DNA of 9,658 bases, from contig JAITIG010000063.1 in assembly GCA_031279575.1 (NCBI GenBank), forward strand, positions 1 to 9,658. Direction: 5' to 3'. Below the pieces are notes generated by a model. The model was not told the origin of the DNA and made no database searches. It saw only the letters and a list, made by a program, of their open reading frames with translations. Source of the DNA: Bifidobacteriaceae bacterium. Lineage in GTDB: Bacteria > Actinomycetota > Actinomycetes > Actinomycetales > WQXJ01. Below, in pieces: positions 1-8,377 of the stretch (its first letter is position 1; each line of letters opens with the position of its first letter). A program made the position numbers and the translations under genes.

Positions 1-606
<606 letters not shown>

Positions 607-681
607 GAGATGGTGTGCGCCAGGCGGATCGCCTGGCCTGGGCTTGGACGGCGCCGCCCTTCGGGGCCGCGCTCACAAACG

Positions 682-690
682 ACCCTAGCA
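682..690 (-). promoter_or_regulatory. Extended -10 promoter candidate for gap
   Basis: The minus strand reads TGCTAGGGT: a TGN extension followed by TAGGGT, which fits the actinobacterial TANNNT -10 consensus. No convincing -35 hexamer lies 16-19 nt upstream, which an extended -10 tolerates. Transcription would start near 675, giving a leader of roughly 110 nt. It lies downstream of the hairpin after whiA, so gap could be transcribed independently of the uvrC operon. Confidence 0.35.
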
Positions 691-737
691 CCAGGCGGCG
701 CAGCCCGCGCCGTCGAAGGGCCCAACGCCCGCCGCCC

Positions 738-770
738 CCCTTTAGCACCGGCAAAGCGGCAGCTAAAGGG
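738..770 (-). terminator. Hairpin after whiA, probable terminator or attenuator
   Basis: A perfect 9-bp inverted repeat, CCCTTTAGC (738-746) and GCTAAAGGG (762-770), with a 15-nt loop, begins 12 nt past the whiA stop codon. A 10-bp palindrome, CCCGGCCGGG, sits between stop and hairpin (771-780). There is no U-tract, which is common for actinobacterial intrinsic terminators but weakens the call. Its position between the operon and a separate gap promoter supports a terminator role. Confidence 0.45.
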
Positions 771-781
771 CCCGGCCGGGC

Positions 782-1762
782 TCACAGATCGTAGATGTCG
801 TAAGGCAGGGCGGCGTCCGTCAGGGCCAGCCCCTCGCGGATGGCGCGCCGGTCCGCCATCGCCAGCAGGCGGCGGATGCGCCCGGCGATGGCGTCCTTGG
901 TCAGCGGCGGGTCGACCAGCTGGCCCAGCTCCTCCAAGGAGGCCTCCTTGTTGGCCAGGCGCAACTCGGCCGCCTCCCTGAGGTGGTCCGGCACCGAGTC
1001 GCCCAAGATCTCAAAAGCCCGCTCCACCCGGGCGGCCGAGGCCACCGCCGCCCGGGCCGAGCGGCGCAGGTTGGCGTCGTCGAAGTTGGCCATGCGGTGG
1101 GCGTCGCCCGAGACCTGGCGCCTAACGCGCCGCTCCTCCCAGATCATGACCGCCTCATGGGCGCCCATCCGGGTCAGCATGGTCCGGATCGCGTCGCAGT
1201 CGCGGATCACCACGCGGTCCACCCCGCGCACATCGCGCGACTTGGCGTGGACGCCCAGCCGGCGGGCCGCCCCGGTCAGCGCCAGGGCCGCCTCCGGCCC
1301 CGGGGCGGAGATCTCCAGGCAGGCGGACCGCCCCGGCTCGGTCAGCGAGCCGTGGGCCAAGAACGCCCCCCGCCAAGCCGCCCCGGCGCAGCAGAGGCCG
1401 CCCGCCACAATGCTGGGCGGCAAGCCCAAAACGGGCCGGCCCTGCTGGTCCAGCAGGCCGGTCTGGCGGGCCAAGCCCTCGCCATCGCGCGCGAATCTGA
1501 CGTGGTAGCGGGTGCCGCGCTTCAAGGCGCCGCCGCGCACCACCACGATCTCCGAGCGGTTGCCGTAAATATCCGCCACGGCCTGGCGCAGCCGGCGGGC
1601 CGCCATGGCGGTGTCCAACTCGGCCTCGACCACAATCCGCCCGGCGATGATGTGCAAACCGCCGGCGAAGCGCAGCGCCACCGCCGTCTCCGCCCGGCGG
1701 CAGCAGCCCTTCTCGGAGCCCAGCCGCGACAGCTCTTCCTTCACAATCGCCGTCAACGCCAT
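782..1762 (-). CDS. whiA: WhiA sporulation/cell-division transcription regulator
   Basis: A 326-residue DNA-binding regulator with an N-terminal LAGLIDADG-homing-endonuclease-like fold and a C-terminal helix-turn-helix. In Streptomyces, WhiA acts with WhiB to start sporulation septation; in other Gram-positives it is linked to cell division. Visible landmarks are [13 protein letters not shown] (1-13), RFAGGLHI (31-38), [14 protein letters not shown] (97-110), [15 protein letters not shown] (131-145), VDRVVIRD (181-188) and [15 protein letters not shown] (226-240). The helix-turn-helix spans about 265-305 ([31 protein letters not shown]). About 20 residues follow it ([19 protein letters not shown]), which looks like a lineage-specific tail. 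The ATG at 1760-1762 is fixed by the conserved N-terminus; GGGGG lies 9-10 nt upstream inside the glmR end. The gene overlaps glmR by 10 bases, so translational coupling is likely. Confidence 0.97.
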   Translation of the reverse strand: MALTAIVKEELSRLGSEKGCCRRAETAVALRFAGGLHIIAGRIVVEAELDTAMAARRLRQAVADIYGNRSEIVVVRGGALKRGTRYHVRFARDGEGLARQTGLLDQQGRPVLGLPPSIVAGGLCCAGAAWRGAFLAHGSLTEPGRSACLEISAPGPEAALALTGAARRLGVHAKSRDVRGVDRVVIRDCDAIRTMLTRMGAHEAVMIWEERRVRRQVSGDAHRMANFDDANLRRSARAAVASAARVERAFEILGDSVPDHLREAAELRLANKEASLEELGQLVDPPLTKDAIAGRIRRLLAMADRRAIREGLALTDAALPYDIYDL

Positions 1763-2730
1763 CCGTTTGAACCCCCGCTTCCCAAAAACACCTCGCGGTA
1801 GACGGCCGCCAGGCGCAGCGAGTCGTGCTGGGCGTGGTCGGCGGCCTGCCGCACCGGGCGCACCAGCAGCCGCCCGCCGAGGCGCTCCACCACGGCTTCC
1901 AGCTCGCCCAGGCCCCCCGGCGCCGCCTGGTCGGCGATGACGGCCTCGAAGCGGCTGCCCGGGGCGTAGCGGCTGAGCGCCTCCAGGTGGTCGGCCGCGC
2001 TGTAGCCGCTGGTCTCGCCCGCCTGCCCCTCCAAGTTCAAGGTGACGCAGCGTTTGACCGCCGGGTCCAGCACCGCCTCGGCCAGCTCCGGGATGAGCAG
2101 GTGCGGGATCACCGAGGTGTACCACGAGCCCGGCCCCAAATTGACCCAGTCGGCTTGCCTGATGGCCTCGACGGCCTCCGGGCAGGCGGGCGGCCGGGCT
2201 GGGGACAGGCGCACGGCATCGACCTGGCCGCGGGCCAAAGCCACTTTCTCCTGGCCGCGCACCGAGGTGTGCCACGGCTCGCCGTCCACCAGGCGGGTGA
2301 TGTCGGCTTCGACGTCCAGCGGCGCGGTCGACATCGGCAGCACCCGGCCCTCGGCTCCGACCAGCTTGGCCACAAAGTCCAAGCCGACCGCCGGGTCGCC
2401 GGGCCACATCTCCCACAGGCCCACGATCAACAGGTTGCCGAGCGCGTGCCCGCTCAGCTCGCCCTGCCCGCCGAGCCGGTGCTGGAGCACCTCGCGCCAG
2501 GTCAAACCCCACTCGTCGTGGCCGGACAAGGCGGCCAGGGCCATCCGCAGGTCGCCCGGCGGCAAGCAGCCGAACTGCTGGCGCAGCCGGCCGGAGGAGC
2601 CGCCGGAGTCCGCCACCGTCACCACCGCCGTCAACTCGGGGGTGACGTGGCGCAGCGCGCGCAGGGCCGCCGCCAGGCCGTGCCCCCCGCCCAGCGCCAC
2701 CACCCTGGGTGGGCGATGCCGCGGGCTCAT
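1753..2730 (-). CDS. glmR: GlmR/YvcK family UDP-sugar-binding regulator (CofD-like fold)
   Basis: A 325-residue member of the YvcK/GlmR (CuvA in mycobacteria) family. In Bacillus subtilis the protein binds UDP-GlcNAc and stimulates GlmS, steering carbon into peptidoglycan precursors. It is cytoplasmic. Motifs: glycine-rich loop GGGHGLA (14-20), [13 protein letters not shown] (38-50), PPGDLR (57-62), GHALGNLL (94-101), [15 protein letters not shown] (199-213), NLEGQAGET (232-240) and HDSLRLA (302-308). Together these cover the normal family length. The frame stays open far upstream because stops are rare in this DNA. The ATG at 2728-2730 is chosen because it shares ATGA with the rapZ stop codon and starts just before the first strand, PRVVALGGG. 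Function is inferred from the family. Confidence 0.95.
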   Translation of the reverse strand: MSPRHRPPRVVALGGGHGLAAALRALRHVTPELTAVVTVADSGGSSGRLRQQFGCLPPGDLRMALAALSGHDEWGLTWREVLQHRLGGQGELSGHALGNLLIVGLWEMWPGDPAVGLDFVAKLVGAEGRVLPMSTAPLDVEADITRLVDGEPWHTSVRGQEKVALARGQVDAVRLSPARPPACPEAVEAIRQADWVNLGPGSWYTSVIPHLLIPELAEAVLDPAVKRCVTLNLEGQAGETSGYSAADHLEALSRYAPGSRFEAVIADQAAPGGLGELEAVVERLGGRLLVRPVRQAADHAQHDSLRLAAVYREVFLGSGGSNGWR

Positions 2731-3659
2731 TCCCGCCCCACGTCCCGGTGGGCGGCCCGGGCCCGCACCCCGGCCGCGCGCAGCATCCCCACCAGCACCT
2801 CCGCCATGGCGACCGAGCGGTGCTTGCCGCCGGTGCAGCCGATGGCGATGGCGACGTGGTGCTTGCGCTGGGAGCGGAAGCCGCCAAAGGCCACCAGCAG
2901 GGCTTTGACATAGTGGTCGAGGAACTCTTGGGCTTCGCCCGAGGCCATGACGTAGTCGCGCACGGCCGGGTCGAGCCCGGTCAGGTGGCGCAGCTCGTCG
3001 ACCCAGTAGGGGTTGGACAAGAAGCGGGCGTCGACAATCTCGGTGGCGTCGGCCGGCTGGCCGTACTTGAAGCCGAAGGACGAGACCGCCACGGTGATCT
3101 CGTCTTTCTTGTCTGGGTCGGCGATGTGCGCCATGTGGGCGGCCAGCTCGTGGGCGGAGAAAGCCGAGGTGTCCAAGTAGTCGTCCGAGCGCTCGCGCAA
3201 ATCCGCCAGCAGGGCGCGCTCGCGCGCGATCCCGGTCAAAACGCTGCCCGAGCCCTGCAGCGGATGCGGCCGGCGGACCGCCTCGTAGCGGCGGATCAAC
3301 TGCTCGTCGGAGGCGTCCAGGAAGACGATGCGGTGGTCGGTGCCTTGGTCGCGCAGCTTGCCCAGGGCGTCCATCAAGGTGCGGAAGAACTCGCCGGAGC
3401 GCACATCCACCACCACCGCCAGCTTGTGGACGCCGCCGCCGAAGGGCGTCATCATGCCCGCCAGCGGTTCGATCATCTGGGGCGGCAGGTTGTCCACCAC
3501 ATACCAGCCGAGATCTTCCAACACCCCGGCGGCTTGGGTGCGCCCGGCCCCGGACATGCCGGTGATGATCAAGACCTCGCCCCGCCCGGCCCGCTCGGCC
3601 CGGGCGTCGATCACCGGTATGCCGGAGGGGAAAGTCGGCGCCTCGGTGTCCTCGCTCAC
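2727..3659 (-). CDS. rapZ: RapZ/YvcJ family nucleotide-binding protein
   Basis: A 310-residue P-loop protein of the RapZ family. The E. coli member is an RNA adapter that targets the small RNA GlmZ and so tunes GlmS; actinobacterial members bind and hydrolyse ATP/GTP, but their RNA role is unproven. The Walker A motif GMSGAGRT (34-41) has Arg where most P-loops have Lys, as is usual in actinobacterial members. Further conserved blocks are [11 protein letters not shown] (50-60), DVRSG (85-89), FLDASDE and RRPHPL in the middle, SSFGFKYG, the YWVDELR segment and [12 protein letters not shown] (273-284). The start is a GTG at 3657-3659 overlapping the uvrC stop as GTGA. Its position next to glmR fits a shared role in amino-sugar control. 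Confidence 0.96.
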   Translation of the reverse strand: MSEDTEAPTFPSGIPVIDARAERAGRGEVLIITGMSGAGRTQAAGVLEDLGWYVVDNLPPQMIEPLAGMMTPFGGGVHKLAVVVDVRSGEFFRTLMDALGKLRDQGTDHRIVFLDASDEQLIRRYEAVRRPHPLQGSGSVLTGIARERALLADLRERSDDYLDTSAFSAHELAAHMAHIADPDKKDEITVAVSSFGFKYGQPADATEIVDARFLSNPYWVDELRHLTGLDPAVRDYVMASGEAQEFLDHYVKALLVAFGGFRSQRKHHVAIAIGCTGGKHRSVAMAEVLVGMLRAAGVRARAAHRDVGRE

Positions 3660-5578
3660 CGCACCAGTCTCTCACCCGGCGCAAGCACCTCGCCCACCCC
3701 GGCGGGCGGGGCGGCCAAAGCTTGCGCGATGCGCTCGGCCAAGGCCGGGCTGATGCCTTTGACCTGCGCCAACTCCGCTGGGCTGGCCGCCCTGAGGCGT
3801 TTGACCGAGCCGAACTGCCCCAGCAGGGCGCGCTGGCGGGCCGGCCCCAAACCCGGAATCTGGTCCAAGGCCGAGCGGGTCATGGCTTGGGAGCGGCGCT
3901 TGCGGTGGGCCTGGATGGCGAAGCGGTGGGCCTCGTCGCGGACGCGTTGCAGCAAGTACAGGCCCTGCGAGCCGCGCGGCAGGATGACCGGGAAGGCCTC
4001 GCCTGGCAGCCACACCTCCTCGAGGCGCTTGGCCAGCCCGACCAACGCCACATCGGCCACCCCGAGTTCGCCCAGGGCTTTGGCGGCCGCGCCGACCTGC
4101 GGCTGGCCGCCGTCGACCACCAGCAGGTTGGGCGGGTAGGCGAAGCGCCGGCGCTCCCCCGCCCCGGCGGGCGCGGCATCGGGCGTCTCGGCGTGTTTGA
4201 AACGCCGGGTCAGCACCTCCGCCATGGCGGCCGTGTCGTCGGCGGCGCCCAAGCCCCGCGGGCCGCGAATGTTGAAATGGCGGTACTCCGATTTGCGCGC
4301 CAACCCGTCCTCGAACACCACCATGGAGCCGACCTGGGCCGCGCCGCCGGTGTGGGAGATGTCGTAGCACTCGATGCGCAGCGGGGCGTCGTCCAAGTCG
4401 AGCGCCTCCTGGAGCTCGGCCAAAGCCTGCGAGCGGGTGGTCAAATCAGCCCCGCGGCGGGCCTTGTGCAGCGCCAGGGCGTGGTCGGCGTTCTTCTGCG
4501 CCGTTTGGGCCAAGGAGCGCTTGGCGCCGCGCTTGGGGACGCGGATGGCGACCTGGGAGCCGCGCCGGCCGCGCAAGAACTCGGCCACCTGCTCCACCCC
4601 GGCGGGCAAGGTGGGCACCAAAACCTCCCGCGGCACGTCGTCGGACTCGCCGTAGACGGCGCTCAGCAGCGAGGCCACCAGCTCTGGCGGCGCCAGGTCC
4701 TCGACCTTCTCCACCACCCAGCCGCGCTCGCCGCGCACCCGGCCGCGGCGGACAAAGAACACCTTGACGGCCGCCTCCAAATCGTCCTCGGCCAAAGCGA
4801 AGACGTCCGCCTCGGTCCGCTCCGGCAGGACCAGGGCGTTGCGCTCGACCACCCGGGCCAAGGCGGCGGCATCGTCCCGCAGGCGGGCCGCCCGCTCGAA
4901 GGCCTCGGCGGCGGCGGCCTGGCGCATGGCGGCCTCCAAGGAGTCCAGGAAGCGCTTGGTGTCCCCGTCCAGGAAAGCCATGAAATCATCCACGATCTGG
5001 CGGTGCTGGGCGGCGGAGACCCGGCCCACGCACGGCGCCGAGCATTTGTCGATGTAGCCCAGCAGGCAGGCCCGCCCCTGCGCCTGGTAGCGCTGGAAAA
5101 CCGCCTTGGAGCAGGTGCGCACCGGGAACACCCGGGTCATCAGGTCCAAGGTCTCGCGGATGGCCCAGGCGTGGCCAAACGGCCCGTAGTACTTCACGCC
5201 CTTGCGTTTGGCCCCGCGCATGACCTGGGCCCGGGGGAACTCCTCCGCCAGCGTCAGCGCCAGGTAGGGGTAGGACTTGTCATCGCGGTACTTGACGTTG
5301 AAGCGCGGCTCGAACTGCTTGATCCAGGAGTATTCCAAGGTCAGGGCCTCAACCTCGGTGGAGACCACAGTCCACTCGACCGAGGCGGCGGTGGTCACCA
5401 TGCGCTGGGTCCTGGGGTGGAGCGAGTCCAGCGGCTGGAAGTAGTTGGCCAGGCGGGCGCGCAGGTTCTTGGCCTTGCCCACATAGACCACCCGGCCGTG
5501 CTGGTCGCGGAAGCGGTAGACGCCCGGCTCGGCCGGCACCGAGCCCGGCGCGGGTTTGTAGCTGGACGGATCGGCCAT
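3656..5578 (-). CDS. uvrC: Excinuclease ABC subunit C (UvrC)
   Basis: A 640-residue nucleotide-excision-repair endonuclease that cuts both sides of a lesion after UvrB loading. The GIY-YIG nuclease is at the N-terminus: GVYRFRD (19-25) and [12 protein letters not shown] (32-43). A UVR UvrB-binding motif lies around 205-245 ([12 protein letters not shown]). The RNase H-like 5' nuclease carries [10 protein letters not shown] with D406, VVDGGQPQV with D489 and RDEAHRFAI with H551, the expected catalytic residues. Two C-terminal helix-hairpin-helix motifs run from about residue 570 to 635 ([13 protein letters not shown] and [16 protein letters not shown]). All parts needed for activity are present and length is typical. 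The ATG at 5576-5578 has no clear Shine-Dalgarno, but a -10 box sits at leaderless spacing. First gene of the uvrC-rapZ-glmR-whiA operon. Confidence 0.98.
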   Translation of the reverse strand: MADPSSYKPAPGSVPAEPGVYRFRDQHGRVVYVGKAKNLRARLANYFQPLDSLHPRTQRMVTTAASVEWTVVSTEVEALTLEYSWIKQFEPRFNVKYRDDKSYPYLALTLAEEFPRAQVMRGAKRKGVKYYGPFGHAWAIRETLDLMTRVFPVRTCSKAVFQRYQAQGRACLLGYIDKCSAPCVGRVSAAQHRQIVDDFMAFLDGDTKRFLDSLEAAMRQAAAAEAFERAARLRDDAAALARVVERNALVLPERTEADVFALAEDDLEAAVKVFFVRRGRVRGERGWVVEKVEDLAPPELVASLLSAVYGESDDVPREVLVPTLPAGVEQVAEFLRGRRGSQVAIRVPKRGAKRSLAQTAQKNADHALALHKARRGADLTTRSQALAELQEALDLDDAPLRIECYDISHTGGAAQVGSMVVFEDGLARKSEYRHFNIRGPRGLGAADDTAAMAEVLTRRFKHAETPDAAPAGAGERRRFAYPPNLLVVDGGQPQVGAAAKALGELGVADVALVGLAKRLEEVWLPGEAFPVILPRGSQGLYLLQRVRDEAHRFAIQAHRKRRSQAMTRSALDQIPGLGPARQRALLGQFGSVKRLRAASPAELAQVKGISPALAERIAQALAAPPAGVGEVLAPGERLVR

Positions 5579-5584
5579 GGTCCT

Positions 5585-5590
5585 ACGCTA
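5585..5590 (-). promoter_or_regulatory. -10 box of a likely leaderless uvrC operon promoter
   Basis: The minus strand reads GGGCTAGCGTAGGACC followed by ATG. TAGCGT fits TANNNT and ends 6 nt before the start codon, so initiation 7 nt downstream of the box would fall on the A of ATG. No -35 hexamer is visible at 16-19 nt, and there is no proper Shine-Dalgarno. The arrangement matches the one before the DUF3467 gene (8209-8214). Confidence 0.5.
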
Positions 5591-5663
5591 GCCCGCCGCT
5601 CGCGTGAAGATGGCGTGAGGATTCCCGCCAATACCAAGGCTGGCGCTCCCACCAGGCCTTAGG

Positions 5664-5676
5664 CTATCGTCGATAG
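5664..5676. promoter_or_regulatory. 13-bp perfect palindrome, possible operator
   Basis: CTATCG-T-CGATAG is a perfect inverted repeat around one central base in the divergent region between uvrC and the M23 gene. It is 76 bp before the M23 start and 86 bp before uvrC. The odd centre and AT-containing arms in GC-rich surroundings suggest a dimeric regulator site. I do not recognise the regulator, and no clear plus-strand promoter could be assigned around it. Confidence 0.3.
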
Positions 5677-5751
5677 GACGGCTCCGGGTCCTGGGCCCAG
5701 CCAAATTCTGGCGCACAACACCAAGACGAGGCGAGGGAAACCTTTACACAC

Positions 5752-7884
5752 ATGCTTGACCAATCAGCGGCGCCGCTGACGCGCCGCCAACTCAGGTTGA
5801 GCCGGCTGCAGGCCGAGCGGTCTGCCGCGCCTACCCTGACGCCGCCGCCCAGCCGGCCGGCCGCCCCGCCGGCCGCCTGGACATCGCCCGCGGCCGAGGC
5901 CAGGCGCCTCTCGCAATACGCCTTTGGGCAGGTCGAAGCCCCGCTTGAGGCCGCCCGCCCGCCCCACCAGGGGCCCGATGCCGCGCCCCGCCTGCCGTCC
6001 GCCCGCCCGGGTTCCAGCTACCCCGGGGCGGAGCGGATCGCGCGCGCCGCGCGGGCCGATTGGGCGGCCGCGCAGGCCGATTGGGCGGCCGCGCAGGCGG
6101 CCGCCAGCTACCAGCTGACCCAGGCGGACGGCACCGTCTACCGCTTGGTCGAGCCGGAGGCGCCGGCCGGGCCGGCCGGGCCGGCGGTTTTGGCCGGGCC
6201 GGGCGTTGCGCCGGCGGCGAACGCTTTGACCACCGCGGGCCCCCTGGCCGAGGCCGGGGTTGAGCCCGCGGCGGGTGTTTTGACCGCGTCGAGCCAGGCG
6301 CTCAGCGCGGCCTACCAAAGCCTGGCCGAGTTGGCGCAGCTGGCCGAGGCGGGCGAGGCGGCCGGTGCGGCGGGTGCGGCTGGTGCGGCTGGTGCGGCGG
6401 GGGCGGCCGGGGCCCGGCGGGCTGGGCTGGACCGGGCGGCATCGGCCTGGATGGGGCGCCTGCGGCGGGCGTGGCGGGACCGCCCGCGGCTGGCGTGGCG
6501 GGACCGCCCGCGGCTGGTGTGGCCCACCGGCGGCGCGCTGCAAACGCTGGCCGCGCGGCTGGTGGCGCCGGCGCGGGGGTTCCTGCGGGCCCACATCCGC
6601 CAAACCGCCGCGGCGGCCGCGGCCGGGCTGCTGGCCGGGACGGCTTGCATCGGGCTCGCCGGGGGGGCCAGCCCGGCGCCGCCCACCAGCGGCGACGCGC
6701 TCTCGCCGCTGGGGCAGACAATCGAGGCCGTCTCCCGGCGCAACATGCTCGACTTGACCTCGCGGTCGATGACGGCGCAACTCCTCAGCGAGGGCGAGGC
6801 GGCGGCCGAGCCGGCCATCTCGGCCGACCCCCAATCCAATGTCGCCCTGGTGCTCAAATGGGATGTCGGCGCCGCGGCCGAGGAGCCGGAGGCCGAGCTG
6901 ATCCTGCGCCGGGGGGTGGGCGACGCGCCGCCGCTGACCCCGGCCCAAGGCGTCGAGGTGCCCTTGGGGGAGGACCCGGGCTCGGTCCAAGACACCGGGC
7001 TGCTGCCCGGCACCAGCTACTCCTACACGCTGTTCCTGCAACGGCCGGGCGAAAAGCCGGAGATCTTGGCCCAACTGGTGGCCACCACCAGCCGCTTCCC
7101 CACCGAACTGCTGCCGGGCCAGGCCATCGGCCTGGGCGAGAGGCTCACCAGCCCCGCCAACAGCCACTTCGTGGCCGTGGCGGAGGACGGCGCGGTGGTG
7201 TTGTGCAACAACTTGAACCAGAAGCTGTGGTCGCTGGACGCCGAGCCGGACCCAGAGGCCCAGCTGACCTTGACCGAGGATGGCGCGCTGGTGGTGCGCG
7301 TGGGCGGGGCCGTCACCTGGACGGCGGACGCGGCCGCGGCCGGCGCCAAACTGGTCCTGACCGATTCCGGCGCCCTGGAACTGCTGGCCGCCGACGGTTC
7401 GCCGGCCTGGTCGTCGACCAAGGTGGGCTACCAGCTGCGGGGCGGGGACTCGCCGTACACCGTCAGCGCCGACGGCTGGACCCAGCCGGGGGCCGGCCCC
7501 GTCTCATCGGCCTACGGCATGCGCATCCACCCGATCTACGGGGTGCTGAAAATGCACAGCGGGGTCGACATCACCTCCGGGCGGGGCAAGCCGATCTTCG
7601 CCGCCCACGACGGCTCGGTCACCCGGGTCTACCAGGACAGCGGCGGCAACTGGACCATCGAGATCGACCACGGCGGCGGGGTTCTGACCCGCTACCTGCA
7701 CATGGACGGCCTCGGCGGCATCTTGGTGCAGGAGGGCGACGCGGTGGTGGCCGGCGAGCAGATCGCCCGCACCGGCTCGTCCGGGCAGTCGACCGGCCCC
7801 CATCTGCACTTCGAGGTGGCGGTGGGCGGCTCCACCACCGACCCGATCGCCTTCCTCAAGGAGCACGGCGTCGATTTCAAGTGA
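5752..7884 (+). CDS. Membrane-anchored M23 metallopeptidase with FN3-like and degenerate bulb-lectin domains
   Basis: A 710-residue predicted cell-surface peptidoglycan hydrolase. Residues 1-283 are Ala/Pro-rich with tandem repeats and an Arg-rich cluster (222-250). One hydrophobic segment (about 285-306) follows, so by the positive-inside rule the N-terminus is cytoplasmic and the rest extracytoplasmic. Residues ~355-450 resemble fibronectin III. Residues ~455-560 resemble a bulb-lectin (beta-prism II) domain with three repeats ending in W493, W523 and W553. The M23/LytM domain (~580-705) has HSGVD (zinc ligands H602, D606), H650, and HLHFE with H684 (catalytic) and H686 (zinc ligand), so it appears active. 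The ATG at 5752 precedes PLTRRQLR, a common actinobacterial surface-protein N-terminus. The nearest purine-rich sequence (GAGGG) is too far for a normal Shine-Dalgarno, and no in-frame upstream start was found. Likely endopeptidase; substrate bond unknown. Confidence 0.9.
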   Translation: MLDQSAAPLTRRQLRLSRLQAERSAAPTLTPPPSRPAAPPAAWTSPAAEARRLSQYAFGQVEAPLEAARPPHQGPDAAPRLPSARPGSSYPGAERIARAARADWAAAQADWAAAQAAASYQLTQADGTVYRLVEPEAPAGPAGPAVLAGPGVAPAANALTTAGPLAEAGVEPAAGVLTASSQALSAAYQSLAELAQLAEAGEAAGAAGAAGAAGAAGAAGARRAGLDRAASAWMGRLRRAWRDRPRLAWRDRPRLVWPTGGALQTLAARLVAPARGFLRAHIRQTAAAAAAGLLAGTACIGLAGGASPAPPTSGDALSPLGQTIEAVSRRNMLDLTSRSMTAQLLSEGEAAAEPAISADPQSNVALVLKWDVGAAAEEPEAELILRRGVGDAPPLTPAQGVEVPLGEDPGSVQDTGLLPGTSYSYTLFLQRPGEKPEILAQLVATTSRFPTELLPGQAIGLGERLTSPANSHFVAVAEDGAVVLCNNLNQKLWSLDAEPDPEAQLTLTEDGALVVRVGGAVTWTADAAAAGAKLVLTDSGALELLAADGSPAWSSTKVGYQLRGGDSPYTVSADGWTQPGAGPVSSAYGMRIHPIYGVLKMHSGVDITSGRGKPIFAAHDGSVTRVYQDSGGNWTIEIDHGGGVLTRYLHMDGLGGILVQEGDAVVAGEQIARTGSSGQSTGPHLHFEVAVGGSTTDPIAFLKEHGVDFK
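6055..6096 (+). repeat. Two identical 21-bp tandem units in the M23 gene
   Basis: Two perfect copies in frame (6055-6075 and 6076-6096) encode ADWAAAQ twice, residues 102-115. A partial third copy continues as Ala codons. The unit is a multiple of three, so copy-number change would alter length without breaking the frame. Confidence 0.85.
6361..6420 (+). repeat. Imperfect 9-bp tandem array encoding (Gly-Ala-Ala)n
   Basis: About six 9-bp units of the type GGTGCGGCK encode residues 204-221 as a Gly-Ala-Ala run ending in an Arg pair. It is a flexible linker-like tract on the cytoplasmic side, before the basic repeats and membrane segment. The units differ mainly in the third base of the last codon, which suggests slippage followed by drift. 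Confidence 0.8.
6469..6516 (+). repeat. Two identical 24-bp tandem units encoding AWRDRPRL
   Basis: Perfect copies at 6469-6492 and 6493-6516 encode AWRDRPRL twice (residues 240-255), followed by VW. The units alternate Trp/Leu with Arg and lie about 30 residues before the membrane segment, so they could form an amphipathic or inner-leaflet-binding stretch. Exact DNA identity points to a recent duplication. Confidence 0.85.
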
Positions 7885-7887
7885 CGC

Positions 7888-7917
7888 CCCGATCCGCCCC
7901 CGGCCTCAGCGGTCGGG
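7888..7917. terminator. Convergent hairpin between the M23 and DUF3467 genes
   Basis: CCCGA(T)CCGC (7888-7897) pairs with GCGGTCGGG (7909-7917) to form 9 bp with a one-base bulge and an 11-nt loop. It starts 3 nt after the M23 stop and extends into the last codons of the opposing gene. It can fold from either strand, so it may end both transcripts. No U-tract is present. Confidence 0.4.
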
Positions 7918-8202
7918 CGCGGGCGGCGTTTGGCGGCGTTTGGCCTGCTCCTTCTCCCAGGCGCTGAGCTGCTGCTCAAGCGCCTTCATCAGCTCGAAGA
8001 CCTGCGCCGGCGGTATCCGCACCCGCGCCGCCACCGAGGCGTTGAGCACCACCGCGCCGGAATCGTGCCGGGGCGGCTCGGTCAAGGCGGCGAAGTCGAG
8101 CACAAAGGCGTCGTTGCTGTGCCAGGCGCGCACAAAATCGGCGTAGACGCCCGCCTCCAAGTCTGGGGCAAGCTTGATCTGGATGCGCTGCTCCGGTGGC
8201 AT
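7906..8202 (-). CDS. DUF3467 family small protein
   Basis: A 98-residue soluble protein of unknown function. The family pattern is clear: an N-terminal acidic/hydrophobic strand (EQRIQIKLAPDLEAGVYADF, 4-23), then the hallmark HSNDAFVLDFA (28-38), a central variable part, and a C-terminal helix VRIPPAQVFELMKALEQQLSAWEKE. Length is normal for the family. The ATG at 8200-8202 has no Shine-Dalgarno but a TAGGAT -10 box ends 6 nt upstream, so the mRNA is probably leaderless. It converges on the M23 gene with a 21-bp gap, and nothing in the context ties it to a pathway. The last residues are polar and basic and probably disordered. Confidence 0.88.
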   Translation of the reverse strand: MPPEQRIQIKLAPDLEAGVYADFVRAWHSNDAFVLDFAALTEPPRHDSGAVVLNASVAARVRIPPAQVFELMKALEQQLSAWEKEQAKRRQTPPAPDR

Positions 8203-8208
8203 GGCCCC

Positions 8209-8214
8209 ATCCTA
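8209..8214 (-). promoter_or_regulatory. -10 box of a likely leaderless DUF3467 promoter
   Basis: The minus strand reads GGGCTAGGATGGGGCC followed by ATG. TAGGAT fits TANNNT with exactly 6 nt to the start codon, so transcription would begin at the A of ATG. No -35 box is seen. Confidence 0.5.
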
Positions 8215-8306
8215 GCCCGGCCCCCCGCCCAGCCCCGTAGTTGGACGCGGTTGCCCGGCAGCTTGCGGCGGTGGGGCCGGTGGAAGGTGTCGCGCGCGGC
8301 GGCGGC

Positions 8307-8312
8307 TAGGAT
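8307..8312 (+). promoter_or_regulatory. -10 candidate for the 69-residue ORF
   Basis: TAGGAT on the plus strand, preceded by GGC as in the two leaderless promoters. Initiation near 8319 would leave a leader of about 60 nt before the ATG at 8378. No -35 match is visible. It points away from the DUF3467 promoter, making 8203-8377 a divergent control region with no other feature I can support. Confidence 0.35.
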
Positions 8313-8377
8313 TGCGCCGTACTCCCCCGCCGCGTCCAAGGCGGTCGGGGCATGCTGGCGAGATTGCGAGGCGCGTG

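Noticed and set aside
1763..2911. Extension of whiA upstream in the same frame
   Set aside because: The upstream part is a shadow of glmR in another frame. WhiA conservation begins exactly at [10 protein letters not shown] (1762).
2731..3684. Extension of glmR upstream in the same frame
   Set aside because: This region codes for RapZ in another frame, and the ATGA overlap at 2727-2730 gives a better start.
3722..5662. 646-codon plus-strand open frame opposite uvrC
   Set aside because: It is the complement of a complete UvrC with all catalytic residues. Its protein is Gly/Arg/His-rich with no domain pattern.
5691..5700. CTGGGCCCAG palindrome
   Set aside because: It is a 10-bp GC palindrome of a kind expected by chance here, with no promoter element around it.
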